Shown here one piece after another: positions 43,937 to 54,344 of a stretch of DNA of 64,000 nt; position 1 is the first letter of the stretch, and every line of letters starts with the position of its first letter. Where the stretch lies: positions 4,650-68,649 of the forward strand of contig JANNRA010000204.1 of NCBI GenBank assembly GCA_031401035.1. The letters run 5' to 3'. The notes beneath the pieces are model-generated. The model did not search any database, was not told where the DNA came from, and saw nothing but the letters and a program-made list of their open reading frames with translations. The stretch comes from JANNRA01 sp031401035 (lineage in GTDB: Bacteria; Desulfobacterota; Binatia; HRBIN30; CADEER01). A program made the position numbers and the translations under genes.

Positions 43937-43990
43937 GGCGCCTTGCCGATGCCTCGCTGCACAGATCTGTCCGACGACCGGGGAGGTGCC

Positions 43991-45094
43991 ATGCAAGCCG
44001 TCATCGCATTCACGATCCATCGCAATCGTCCCCGCCTCGCCTGGCTGGCGGCGATCTGCCGAGCCGGACTGCTGGCCATGCTCGTGACGTCGCCCATGCC
44101 CGCCGGCGCAGGCACGGCGGGTGGGGATCAGCTGCCGTCCCTGACGACGGGCGGCGCCACCCCGACGCCCCGCCCCCCTGGCGATCTCGGCACCAAGGTG
44201 GTCACCGGACGGGTCTTTGACGGCCTGCGGGGCGTCGCCGCCGGGCTCGCCGGGGCCACCATAGACTACGTGCGCGTTGCGCACGTTCCACCCGGCGAAT
44301 CCGGTAGCATGGCCACGGATGCCGCCGGCGACTTCGCCTTCCAGCTGTTCCTGCGCGATACCGACTTGGTCAGCGTCGCGGTGTCGGCACCGGGATTCAG
44401 GTCGGAGGAGCTCGCTTATACCGGCTACGCGCTGTGGATCGCACCGCCCCTCGAGATCGGCCTGCTGCCGTTGCGCGGCGCGGTCGAGATCGCTCCAACG
44501 AGCCCGGTGTCCCTGCCCTGCGAGGGGGACGGCGAGGTCGCGATCATCAATTCCCAGCCGGCGGGTGGTGACGCGTTGACGGTCGCCGCCATCCTCCCCT
44601 CCAATTCGTACAGTCAGGGCGACTACGGCACCGGGTTCAGCTGGGATCTCAGCCACCTCGAGCTGCCGCTCACGCTCGCGCCGGGTGAGCGCGTCGCGTT
44701 CCCCGTCCACTACAGCGCCGCGGGGCAGACGTTTCCCTCGCGTCTGACGGTGCGCCTGCGCAGCACGGCGAGCGACGGCGAGGGGTTCGGCGTGCCCTAC
44801 CGGGGCGAGATCGCGGACTGCGGGGCGCCGACCCCGACGCCGACCCCGACCGCCACGGCGCCCATGCCGCCGCGCGACGGCGAGGACGACGGCTGCCAGG
44901 TGACGGCGGCCCCCAGCCACTCGTGGTGGGCGCTCATCCCGCTCGCCCTGCTGATCGGCCGGCGCCACGTCGCGAGACGCCGCGTCGCGAACTCATGCCC
45001 CTTGTTGAGCTGGCGATATTCACTACGATCGCCTTGCCGATTGACGAAAATGCTCCAGATATCGTTAGCTCAATCTTTTTATGCCATGCGTTAA
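43991..45094 (+). CDS. Exported protein with Cys/WW/TM/Arg C-terminal sorting signal
   Basis: Product of 367 residues. ATG at 43991 follows GGGAGGTGCC and opens a signal peptide (about 1-39). A carboxypeptidase-regulatory-like region follows (VVTGRVFDGLRGVAAGLAGA, DAAGDFAFQLF, VSVAVSAPGF), then a beta-sandwich resembling a choice-of-anchor or HYDIN-like domain. A PTPTPTPTA linker leads to DDGCQVTAAP, then SWWALIPLALLIG and RRHVARRR, the same Cys-motif/WW/transmembrane/Arg arrangement as the end of the subtilisin-like protein at 27177. Unlike that protein, the frame runs about 40 residues past the Arg cluster into AT-rich DNA, suggesting the native stop was lost where the katG island begins. 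Confidence 0.78.
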   Translation: MQAVIAFTIHRNRPRLAWLAAICRAGLLAMLVTSPMPAGAGTAGGDQLPSLTTGGATPTPRPPGDLGTKVVTGRVFDGLRGVAAGLAGATIDYVRVAHVPPGESGSMATDAAGDFAFQLFLRDTDLVSVAVSAPGFRSEELAYTGYALWIAPPLEIGLLPLRGAVEIAPTSPVSLPCEGDGEVAIINSQPAGGDALTVAAILPSNSYSQGDYGTGFSWDLSHLELPLTLAPGERVAFPVHYSAAGQTFPSRLTVRLRSTASDGEGFGVPYRGEIADCGAPTPTPTPTATAPMPPRDGEDDGCQVTAAPSHSWWALIPLALLIGRRHVARRRVANSCPLLSWRYSLRSPCRLTKMLQISLAQSFYAMR

Positions 45095-45109
45095 GTTGAG
45101 GTGGGTTCC

Positions 45110-47335
<2,226 letters not shown>

Positions 47336-47377
47336 TCACCGCGCGACCGTCACCGCACGCTTGAGCGCCTGTCGACT

Positions 47378-47404
47378 GCCGGCGCGGGCATCGCCCGCGC
47401 CGGC
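47378..47404 (+). terminator. Hairpin after katG
   Basis: GCCGGCGCGGGC and its perfect complement GCCCGCGCCGGC are separated by three bases, 42 bases past the katG stop and before the end of the convergent crotonase gene. No T-run. It probably ends transcripts from either side. Confidence 0.55.
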
Positions 47405-47450
47405 CGTCGGGGTGCGGGCGGACCCGCCACCCCGACCCGCGTTGCGTGAC

Positions 47451-48224
47451 TCAGCGGCCCTTCCAGCGCGGCGCGCGTTTCTCGACGAAGGCCGCCAGCC
47501 CTTCCGTGAAGTCCTCGGTGCCGAACATCTTGCCGATGCCCTCGCCCGACATGCGCCAGCCGACCTCGTCCGGCTGATCGGTCGCCTCGAGGATGATCTT
47601 GCGGCTCTCGCGCACCGCCAGCGGTGCGTTCTCGCAGATCTGCGCCGCCAGCGCAGTGGCGGCGGCGAGCGCCTGCCCTTCGTCGCAGAGCACGTTCACC
47701 CAGCCGAAGTGGTAGGCGCGTTCGGCGGGAAAATCGAGGCGGCCGGTCAGGGCCAGCTCCATGGCGATATTGCGCGGGATCTTGCGCGGCAGGCGGAACA
47801 GGCCGCCGGCGGCGGCCACCAGATTGCGCTTCACCTCGGGGATACCGAACACCGCCGTGCGCGAGGCGACGACCAGATCGCACGACAGCACCAGCTCGGT
47901 GCCGCCGGCGAGCGCCGGGCCATCGACGGCGGCGATCAACGGCTTGCTGCGCTGGCGCTGTACGAGGCCGCCGAAGCCGCCGCGCTGGGTCATCATGCCG
48001 CCCGGGTCGACGCTCATCTGCTTGAGGTCGGCGCCGGCACAGAAGATGTACCCTTTCGCCGTCTGCGCGCCGGTGAGAATGCCGACCCACACCTCGTCGT
48101 CGGCTTCGATCTGGTCGATCGCATTCTCGATGCCGGTCGCCACCGCGGTGTTGACCGCGTTGCGGGCCTCCGGGCGGTTGATGGTTATGACGCCGATATT
48201 TCCGCGCTTCTCGTAATTCACCAT
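47451..48224 (-). CDS. Enoyl-CoA hydratase/isomerase family protein
   Basis: Crotonase-fold protein of 257 residues. Oxyanion-hole segments are visible: IFCAGADLKQM (about 61-71) and VDGPALAGGTELVLSCDLVVAS (about 98-119). The position of one catalytic Glu is filled by Glu in GGTELVL and the other by GIPEVKRNLV. ITINRPEARNAVN at the start is typical of the family. It probably hydrates or isomerises an acyl-CoA intermediate in beta-oxidation. ATG at 48224 is used. It is divergent from the LolA-like gene and convergent with katG, so it is a single-gene unit. Confidence 0.92.
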   Translation of the reverse strand: MVNYEKRGNIGVITINRPEARNAVNTAVATGIENAIDQIEADDEVWVGILTGAQTAKGYIFCAGADLKQMSVDPGGMMTQRGGFGGLVQRQRSKPLIAAVDGPALAGGTELVLSCDLVVASRTAVFGIPEVKRNLVAAAGGLFRLPRKIPRNIAMELALTGRLDFPAERAYHFGWVNVLCDEGQALAAATALAAQICENAPLAVRESRKIILEATDQPDEVGWRMSGEGIGKMFGTEDFTEGLAAFVEKRAPRWKGR

Positions 48225-48354
48225 CCCGTATCCCTACGAAAGTCTGCGCCCATCGTCTACTCACGTTCCGCGGGCTGCCCGCTTGGCGATCGCGGTCACA
48301 ATCCGCTAGTCGGTTCGCCCGGGCGGTCGTGCCGACCGAAGGGAGTGTCTGGTG

Positions 48355-49125
48355 ATGAGCAGTGAACACAGTCGGAGGCTGATGCGCGTCGGACTCGCGG
48401 CGGTGATGCTGGCGGCCGGCGCGGCCGGCGCCCAGGATCCCGACGCGAAGACACTGGTGCAGCAGGTGATCGAGGCGGTGCCGAAGAACTCCTTTACCGC
48501 CAAGATGACCCTGTCGGCGAAGGAGTTCGCGCCGCGCGAGCTGCAGATGAACCGCAAGCGCGTCGACGGCGGCAACGCCACGTACCTCGAAGTGACGGCG
48601 CCGGAGGAGCTGCAGGGCATCCGCTTCCTCTTCATCGAGCGCACCGACAAGCCCAACGAACAGTACCTGAAGATCAAGATCAGCCGCAGTCCGGTGCAGG
48701 TGCAGGAGGACGTTCGCACGCAGCCGTTCCTCGGCTCGGCGTTCTATGTGTCGGATCTCGTCCTGCCGAACGTCGAGGACTACGCGTACCGCTACCTCGG
48801 CAGGGATGTCGTCGGCGGCCGCAGCGTGACCCTGGTCGAGATGACGCCGCGGACGCCGGCCGATCAGGTCTACGCGAAGACGATCCTGGCTCTCGATGCG
48901 AAGGACAAGCTGATCATGCGCCGCGAGTTCTTCGACGCCAAGGGCGCCAGGGTGAAGGTGTGGACGATCGACAAGGTCGAACAGATCGACGGCATCTGGA
49001 CGCTCAGCGGCCAGCACATGGAGAACCTGCAGGACAAGACCGCGGCGCGGCTCGACATCAGCGAGGTCACCTACAACGCCGAGCTGCCCGACAGCATGTT
49101 CACGCCCAAGTATCTGAGCCACTGA
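48355..49125 (+). CDS. LolA-like outer-membrane lipoprotein-sorting protein
   Basis: Exported protein of 256 residues. The signal peptide (about 1-26, ending AGAAGAQ) is followed by the LolA-like beta-barrel domain of the 'outer membrane lipoprotein-sorting' (TP0789-like) family: KTLVQQVIEAVPKNSFTAKM, LEVTAPEELQGIRFLFI, FLGSAFYVSDLVLPNVEDYA, YRYLG, ILALDAKDKLIMRREFFD and WTLSGQHMENLQDKT. These proteins often accompany RND/MmpL-type lipid exporters and carry hydrophobic ligands in the periplasm; no exporter is adjacent here. ATG 48355 with GGGAG upstream is preferred over an overlapping GTG. Confidence 0.87.
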   Translation: MSSEHSRRLMRVGLAAVMLAAGAAGAQDPDAKTLVQQVIEAVPKNSFTAKMTLSAKEFAPRELQMNRKRVDGGNATYLEVTAPEELQGIRFLFIERTDKPNEQYLKIKISRSPVQVQEDVRTQPFLGSAFYVSDLVLPNVEDYAYRYLGRDVVGGRSVTLVEMTPRTPADQVYAKTILALDAKDKLIMRREFFDAKGARVKVWTIDKVEQIDGIWTLSGQHMENLQDKTAARLDISEVTYNAELPDSMFTPKYLSH

Positions 49126-49150
49126 CCGGACGCCGTCGCGGCGCTGCCCG

Positions 49151-50176
49151 CTACGACTCACCGCCATCGCCGCGGCGGCCATCCTCGCGCCGGCGCGCGA
49201 AGTACTCCCCGACCCAGCGGTGCATGTCCGATTTGTGCGACGCCCATTCCCAGCAGCCGTCGGGGCCGCGGCGCACATCGGCGGCGGGATCATACCCGAA
49301 CGCCTGGAGCCGCGCGTGGCGCACCGTGTACTCGCGATGCTCCCGATCGCCGTGCCAAAGGTGGAACACCGTGCCGTCGACGTACGCGACGTCGTCGCGC
49401 GCGTCGGCGGGCAGGCGCGCGGCCCACGCCTGCGCATGGCGCCGGTAGGAGGTGTCCGCGCCGCCGAGTACCCGGTCGAGGCAGGCGGAGGACCAGCCGC
49501 CGCCGAACGCGTGCGCCATCACGTGGTCGCCGCCGCCGACGACCATCGCATCGTACAATCCCGCCGTGGCGACGACGCGGCGCTGCGCCGCCCACGCCAG
49601 GCCGGTTTCGCCATGCCGCACCGCGTCGCCGGCGCCGGCCAGGCCCGAATCGGCCGCCAGCATCGCGGCGAATCCGCGCCGCTGCGGGTCGCGCGCTCGG
49701 CGCAGGCCCTCGAGCATGCGCAGCGGACGCGCGAACGGCTGCACCACGGCGTGCCCGTCGAGCAGCCGCGAGGTCTCGACCGCCCAGGCCGGATTGTCGA
49801 ACAGCACGTCGCCATCCAGCCACGCCACCTTGGCGCACTCGGGCGGCAGATGGGCGATCCCCAGATTGAGCAGACGCTCCTTGTGCCAGAGGGCCGCGCG
49901 CGCCCGCACGCGCAGCACGTCCGGCGACGCTGGCAACTCGAACGGCGCCTCGCCCAGCGCACACTCGACCGTCAGCAGGCGCAGGCCGCTCTCGCGCAGC
50001 CGCCGCGAGAAGATGTCGTGGTTGGCGCGGCGCGTCCGATAGCCCGCCGGGTTGAAGTAGGCGGTGACGATCCACAGATCGTCCACCGCGTCGTAGCGTT
50101 GCGTCGGCAGCGTCGCGTCGATCTCGACCCGCTTCGGCGTCGCGCGGGGAGCGCCCATCCCCTCGTCTGACCGCAT
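49151..50176 (-). CDS. Glycosyltransferase-like protein (GT-A fold)
   Basis: Product of 341 residues. A segment LWIVTAYFNPAGYRTRRANH, then LWHKERLLNLGIAHLPPECA, and the DxD-type motif VAWLDGDVLFDNPAW (the Asp-Gly-Asp that binds nucleotide-sugar/Mn2+ in GT-A enzymes) indicate a glycosyltransferase related to GT2-like proteins of unknown specificity. The C-terminal part (VDGTVFHLWHGDREHREY) is conserved in such proteins. ATG at 50176 is chosen; an ATG at 50158 is the alternative. It is divergent from the APH-like and HprK-like kinase genes, which may form a functional cluster with it. Acceptor and donor unknown. Confidence 0.72.
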   Translation of the reverse strand: MRSDEGMGAPRATPKRVEIDATLPTQRYDAVDDLWIVTAYFNPAGYRTRRANHDIFSRRLRESGLRLLTVECALGEAPFELPASPDVLRVRARAALWHKERLLNLGIAHLPPECAKVAWLDGDVLFDNPAWAVETSRLLDGHAVVQPFARPLRMLEGLRRARDPQRRGFAAMLAADSGLAGAGDAVRHGETGLAWAAQRRVVATAGLYDAMVVGGGDHVMAHAFGGGWSSACLDRVLGGADTSYRRHAQAWAARLPADARDDVAYVDGTVFHLWHGDREHREYTVRHARLQAFGYDPAADVRRGPDGCWEWASHKSDMHRWVGEYFARRREDGRRGDGGES

Positions 50177-50262
50177 GCGGCGGCTATGTCTCAGAAGCCG
50201 GACGCGACGGCAAGTCGGCCCCGCGCGGGCGGGCGATCCGCAGCGAAACCGGCTAGGCTGAT

Positions 50263-51186
50263 ATGGTTCCGATGCCGACACTTCCCCTCGACCGTCTGCC
50301 CGACGCCCTCGGCACAGACGTGCATGCCCTGCTGCGCCGGCACGGCGTGCCGGTGCGGGCGGTCGCGCCCGTCAGCGGCGCCGACTCCCCCTTCCCCGCC
50401 CCCCGCGCCTTCCGCGTCGACCTTGCGAACGGGCAGGTGTTGAAAGCGGTGCGCGCCACCAGCGCGGCGCGCGCGGCGCTCGTCTTCGCGATCAGCCGGC
50501 ACCTCGACCGCGCCGACTTCGCACCCGTCCTCGCGCGCCACGGCGCGGCATTGCTCATGCCGTGGATCGAGGGCCGGCCGCTGTACGACGTCGGATGGGA
50601 CACGCCCGAGGTTCGACAAGCGGGGCGCCTGCTCGCCGCCCTGCACGCGCTCGTCGTGCCCGACGCCGCCGTCCGACCGGGCGGCGCGGGGCTCGACCTC
50701 TACACGGCGAAACTGCGGCATGACCTCGGCAGTCTCGCCCGTCGCGATGTGATCTCTGTCGATGAGCGGGAGACGCTGCTCGCGCTCGCCCGGACGGTCG
50801 AACCGTCACCCGGCGCGAGCGGCGTCATCCACCGCGACCTGTGCGCGGACAATCTCGTGCGTCTGCCCTCCGGCGCGCTGTGCGTCGTCGACGTGGAGAG
50901 CGTGGCGATCGGCGCCTGCGCCTACGACCTCGCCCGCACCTGGTACCGCTGGCCGATGTCGGCGCCGCAGCGCGCGGCGCTGTTTGCCGCCTACGCGAGC
51001 CACGGCGGCCTCCTCCCCGACTGGCGAGAGTTCCCGTTCTGGGCGGCGTGCGCCGTCGTCGCCAGCTGTGCACAACGCCGGCTACTGGGCGCGGACGGCG
51101 CCATGGGACCGATTGGCCGGCTGCGGGCGCTGCTGCACGACCTGCGCGCCGGCATCGACGGCGAGCAGCTTGCCCTGCACGGCTGA
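50263..51186 (+). CDS. APH/choline-kinase-family phosphotransferase
   Basis: Product of 307 residues with the protein-kinase-like fold of aminoglycoside phosphotransferases: an N-lobe with FRVDLANGQVLKAVRA (ATP-binding Lys), the Brenner motif VIHRDLCADNLV with the catalytic Asp, and CVVDVESVAIGACAYDLART in place of the DFG-like metal-binding segment. The substrate is probably a small alcohol or sugar rather than a drug; nothing indicates resistance. It lies nine bases before the HprK-like kinase, so the two are co-transcribed. ATG at 50263; the divergent glycosyltransferase starts 86 bases away. Confidence 0.85.
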   Translation: MVPMPTLPLDRLPDALGTDVHALLRRHGVPVRAVAPVSGADSPFPAPRAFRVDLANGQVLKAVRATSAARAALVFAISRHLDRADFAPVLARHGAALLMPWIEGRPLYDVGWDTPEVRQAGRLLAALHALVVPDAAVRPGGAGLDLYTAKLRHDLGSLARRDVISVDERETLLALARTVEPSPGASGVIHRDLCADNLVRLPSGALCVVDVESVAIGACAYDLARTWYRWPMSAPQRAALFAAYASHGGLLPDWREFPFWAACAVVASCAQRRLLGADGAMGPIGRLRALLHDLRAGIDGEQLALHG

Positions 51187-51195
51187 GGAGGGCCG

Positions 51196-52314
51196 GTGCC
51201 GTCGATCATCCAGCTCGGCTACCGCGACCTGTGCGTGCGCGTGGAGAGCCGCGATGCGATGGAGCTGGCCTGGCTGGAGGAGTTTCTCGCGCCAGCCTTC
51301 GCGCGCCGCGACGACGCCGCGGCCGACTGCGTCGTCACCGTCCGCGAGGACGCGCAGGACCTGGCGCGGCTGCGCGCCCGCGCCGGCGGCGACGACGTCG
51401 CCCTCGCGTCCTGTCTGATCCTCGATGGCCAACCCGTTCGCCTGCCGACCTGGCGCGAGGGGGACGCTCAGGTCGCGCTCGGCGACGGCGCGCACGTCGC
51501 CTATCGCGTCGGCGCCGATCGCCGCCGCATCGACCTGGTGTCCGCCGCCCCCACCCCGGCCCGGCGCACGGGCCTGATGAAGCTCGTGCGCGAGCTGGCG
51601 ATGTCGGCGGCGTGGACGCCGCGGGGCATCGTCCTGCACGCCGCGGCGTGCGTGCTCGACGGGCAGGCGGTGCTCATCGCCGGCCCGCGCATGGCCGGCA
51701 AGACCAGCCTGCTGCTGCACGCGCTCGCGGCGTCCGGCGCGCGGCTGCTGGCGAATGATCGCGTCGTGCTCGACCTCGCCGGCGACACCCCCGTGGCGCA
51801 CGCCATGCCGGTGATCGTCAGCCTGCGCCCGGACACCGTCGCGCGCGTGTTCAGCGACGGCGCCGCGCGCGCCTCGGCGCTGCGCCACCAGTTTCACCTG
51901 ACGGTGCGGGAGGCCGAGGGCCGCGCGGCGGAGCCGCATGCCGTACCGCGCGCGCTGGCGTGCTCGCCGGCGCAGCTGGCTCGCCTGCTCGACGTCGCGC
52001 TGGTCGGCCGTGCCGCCGCCGCCGTGCTGCTGTTGCCGCGCGTCGACGCGACCGCGCACGGCATCGCCGTGCGCCGCATCGATGCCGCCGCCGCCAGGGG
52101 GTACGAGGACGCCGTGCGCTTCGCCGCGCACGCCGCGCCGCAGGTCTCGGCGCTGTTCGCGCTCAGCGCCCACGCCGTCGCCCCGAGCGCGGCGGAGGTG
52201 AGCGCGCGCTGGCAGGCGGCGCTCGAACGACTGCGCGTCTTCGAGTGCCGGCTCGGCCCGGACGCCTACGACACCGATCCGGCGCGTCTCTTGGCGACGC
52301 TGCTCGATCCCTGA
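51196..52314 (+). CDS. HPr kinase/phosphorylase-like protein
   Basis: Product of 372 residues. The middle matches the HprK P-loop domain: GIVLHAAACVLDGQAVLIAG, the Walker A GPRMAGKTSLLLHAL (about 170-184) and RLLANDRVVLDL, where HprK has the L-x-A-D-D acidic pair (the first Asp is Asn here). The N-terminal 110 residues and C-terminal 150 residues are not those of classical HprK, and no HPr or PTS genes are near. Such HprK-related kinases occur in clusters with modification enzymes and peptide or sugar pathways. GTG start at 51196 after GGAGGGCC. The phosphorylation target is unknown. Confidence 0.78.
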   Translation: MPSIIQLGYRDLCVRVESRDAMELAWLEEFLAPAFARRDDAAADCVVTVREDAQDLARLRARAGGDDVALASCLILDGQPVRLPTWREGDAQVALGDGAHVAYRVGADRRRIDLVSAAPTPARRTGLMKLVRELAMSAAWTPRGIVLHAAACVLDGQAVLIAGPRMAGKTSLLLHALAASGARLLANDRVVLDLAGDTPVAHAMPVIVSLRPDTVARVFSDGAARASALRHQFHLTVREAEGRAAEPHAVPRALACSPAQLARLLDVALVGRAAAAVLLLPRVDATAHGIAVRRIDAAAARGYEDAVRFAAHAAPQVSALFALSAHAVAPSAAEVSARWQAALERLRVFECRLGPDAYDTDPARLLATLLDP

Positions 52315-52441
52315 ACGGCGCCGCCGGCGCGGAGCCTCCCCCGCGGACGAGGGCTGCTCAGCGTCGCACCGGTCCCGGCAGCGGTCCGTACATCGACGCG
52401 CCGGACTTGACTGCCGCGGCGGCGCGGCGAATGGAGGCGTC

Positions 52442-53683
52442 ATGCGGGAGCACTTCGACGCGGTGATCGTCGGCGGCGGCGTCGGCGGCGGCGCCCTGGC
52501 GACCACCCTCGCGCGCGCCGGACTGGCGATCCTCGTGCTGGAGAAATCGACGCGCTATCGCGACCACGTGCGCGGCGAGTGGATGGCGCCGTGGGGTGTC
52601 GCCGAGTTGCAGACGCTCGGGCTCTACGACGTCGTGCGCGCCGCCGGCGGGCATCACCTGTCGCGCCACCAACCGTCGGAGCCCGATCTCTCGGCCGACG
52701 CGACTGCCGCCATGACGCTCGACCTGACGGCGCTGCTGCCCGGCATTCCCGGTCCGCTGTGCATCGGCCACCCGGCGCTGTGCCAGTTGATGATCGAACA
52801 GGCGGAGGCAGCGGGCGCCATGGTGCGGCGCGGCATCACCGACGTGCGCCTCACCACCGACGGCGTGCCGGCGGTGCGGTACCTCCACGCCGGGCAAGCG
52901 GCGCGCGCCACCGGCCGCCTGGTGGTCGGCGCGGACGGCCGCGGCTCGGCGGTGCGGCGACAGGCCGGCATCGCCCTGCACCGCGACCCCACCCATCATC
53001 TCTTCGCCGGCATGTTGGTGGAGGGCGCCGACGCGTGGCCTGCCGACGTGCAGACGATCGGCGCGGAAGGCGACGTGCACTTCCTCGTCTTCCCGCAGGG
53101 CAACGGCCGCCTGCGCCTCTACCTCGGCTACGCCAGCACGCAGGCGCGGCGCCTCGCCGGGGCCGGCGGGCCAGAGGCGTTTCTCGAGGCGTTTCGCGTC
53201 CGCAGCCTGCCGGGCGCCGAGCACATCGCCAACGCCCGGCCGGCCGGGCCGTGCGCGTCGTACCCGAACGAAGACACCTGGACCGAGACCATCGCCGGCC
53301 CCGGAGTGGTGCTGATCGGCGACGCGGCCGGCTCGAACGACCCGATCATCGGACAGGGCCTGTCGATCACCCTGCGCGACGTCCGCCTGGTGCGCGACGC
53401 GCTGCTCGGCGAGCGCAAGTGGGCGCCGCCGATCTTCGCCCCCTACGCCGCCGAGCGGCGCGAGCGCATGCGCCGGCTGCGCTTCTCCGCCGGGATCGTG
53501 TCGACGCTGTACAACGAGTTCGGGCCGGCGGCGGGCGCGCGGCGCCGGCAGGTGTACGAGCGCCGCCTGCAGGATCCGTCGCTCAACCTGCCGATCCTGG
53601 CGACGCTGGTGGGGCCCGACAACATTCCCGCCGACGCCTTCGACGACGCGATGCGCACGCGCCTGTTCGCGCCGACGGTGTAG
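52442..53683 (+). CDS. FAD-dependent monooxygenase (PHBH-type)
   Basis: Flavoprotein of 413 residues. The Rossmann motif FDAVIVGGGVGGGALATTLARAG is at the N-terminus, VVGADGRGSAVRR is the conserved DG motif (about 158-170), and VVLIGDAAGSNDPIIGQGLSITLRD is the GD motif (about 295-320). These three define the PHBH-like single-component hydroxylase/epoxidase group. ATG at 52442 follows GGAGG. It is followed by a cupin gene 82 bases on. Substrate unknown; aromatic or polyketide-like compounds are usual for the family. Most similar in outline to geranylgeranyl-reductase/tetracycline-hydroxylase-type sequences. Confidence 0.88.
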   Translation: MREHFDAVIVGGGVGGGALATTLARAGLAILVLEKSTRYRDHVRGEWMAPWGVAELQTLGLYDVVRAAGGHHLSRHQPSEPDLSADATAAMTLDLTALLPGIPGPLCIGHPALCQLMIEQAEAAGAMVRRGITDVRLTTDGVPAVRYLHAGQAARATGRLVVGADGRGSAVRRQAGIALHRDPTHHLFAGMLVEGADAWPADVQTIGAEGDVHFLVFPQGNGRLRLYLGYASTQARRLAGAGGPEAFLEAFRVRSLPGAEHIANARPAGPCASYPNEDTWTETIAGPGVVLIGDAAGSNDPIIGQGLSITLRDVRLVRDALLGERKWAPPIFAPYAAERRERMRRLRFSAGIVSTLYNEFGPAAGARRRQVYERRLQDPSLNLPILATLVGPDNIPADAFDDAMRTRLFAPTV

Positions 53684-53765
53684 GCGCCGTGCCGCCGCGT
53701 CGATTGTCGGTGCACGTCCCGCAGGCGGGCGGCGGCCGCGCCAGCGCAGCGGAGAGGAGAGACGG

Positions 53766-54182
53766 GTGAGCGAGATACGACCGATCGTCGTGCAGGAGGA
53801 CGCCTGCGCGGTGGAGGGATGGGATGACCCGATCCTGGGCACGGTCCTCTGGCGGACGCTGCTCAGCGCCGACCGCACGCCCACCTCGCAGCTGACGGTC
53901 GGCGTCGCCGAGATCGGCCCGGGCGGCGCCAACGCCACCCCGCTGCACCGCCACGCCGCGCCGGAGGTGTACTACATCCTCAGCGGCGAGGGCGTCGTCA
54001 GCATCGCCGAGGTCGATCACCCCGTCCGACCGGGTACCACGGTCTTCATCCCCGGCAACGCCTGGCACGGCACGCGCAACACCGGCGACGACACGCTGCG
54101 CCTGCTTTATGTGTTTGCCGTCGATTCGTTCGCCGACGTCGCCTACGAGTTCGCGGCCGCCGGCGGCGCCCGCACCACCTGA
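53766..54182 (+). CDS. Cupin-domain protein
   Basis: Product of 138 residues, a single cupin barrel. Motif 1 is TPLHRHAAPEVYYILSGEG (two His and one Glu ligand) and motif 2 is PGTTVFIPGNAWHGTRN (third His), so a divalent metal is probably bound. GTG at 53766 follows GGAGAGGAGAGACGG. It sits after the flavin monooxygenase on the same strand and could act on its product or sense a ligand. The remaining 162 bases to the multicopper oxidase start contain no gene. Confidence 0.87.
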   Translation: MSEIRPIVVQEDACAVEGWDDPILGTVLWRTLLSADRTPTSQLTVGVAEIGPGGANATPLHRHAAPEVYYILSGEGVVSIAEVDHPVRPGTTVFIPGNAWHGTRNTGDDTLRLLYVFAVDSFADVAYEFAAAGGARTT

Positions 54183-54344
54183 GGCGTCGCATGCCGACGC
54201 GACGGCGCGCCACGGGCCCTGCCGCTCACGTAGCGAGGGCAGCGGAGCTGCGTTCAACGTTGACGGAACACGGTAATCTTGATCTAGCGCCACCCACGCT
54301 TGGCTGCGTCACTTCGTCGCAGCCGCGATCGGCGGGGAGGTCGG

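Noticed and set aside
48352..48354. GTG start for the LolA-like gene
   Set aside because: The adjacent ATG at 48355 is better spaced from GGGAG.
50263..51186. Aminoglycoside resistance gene
   Set aside because: Only the general APH fold motifs are present, and the co-transcribed HprK-like gene points to a housekeeping or modification pathway.
51196..52314. Classical HPr kinase of the PTS
   Set aside because: No HPr, enzyme I or PTS gene is near, the flanking domains differ and the acidic pair is altered.
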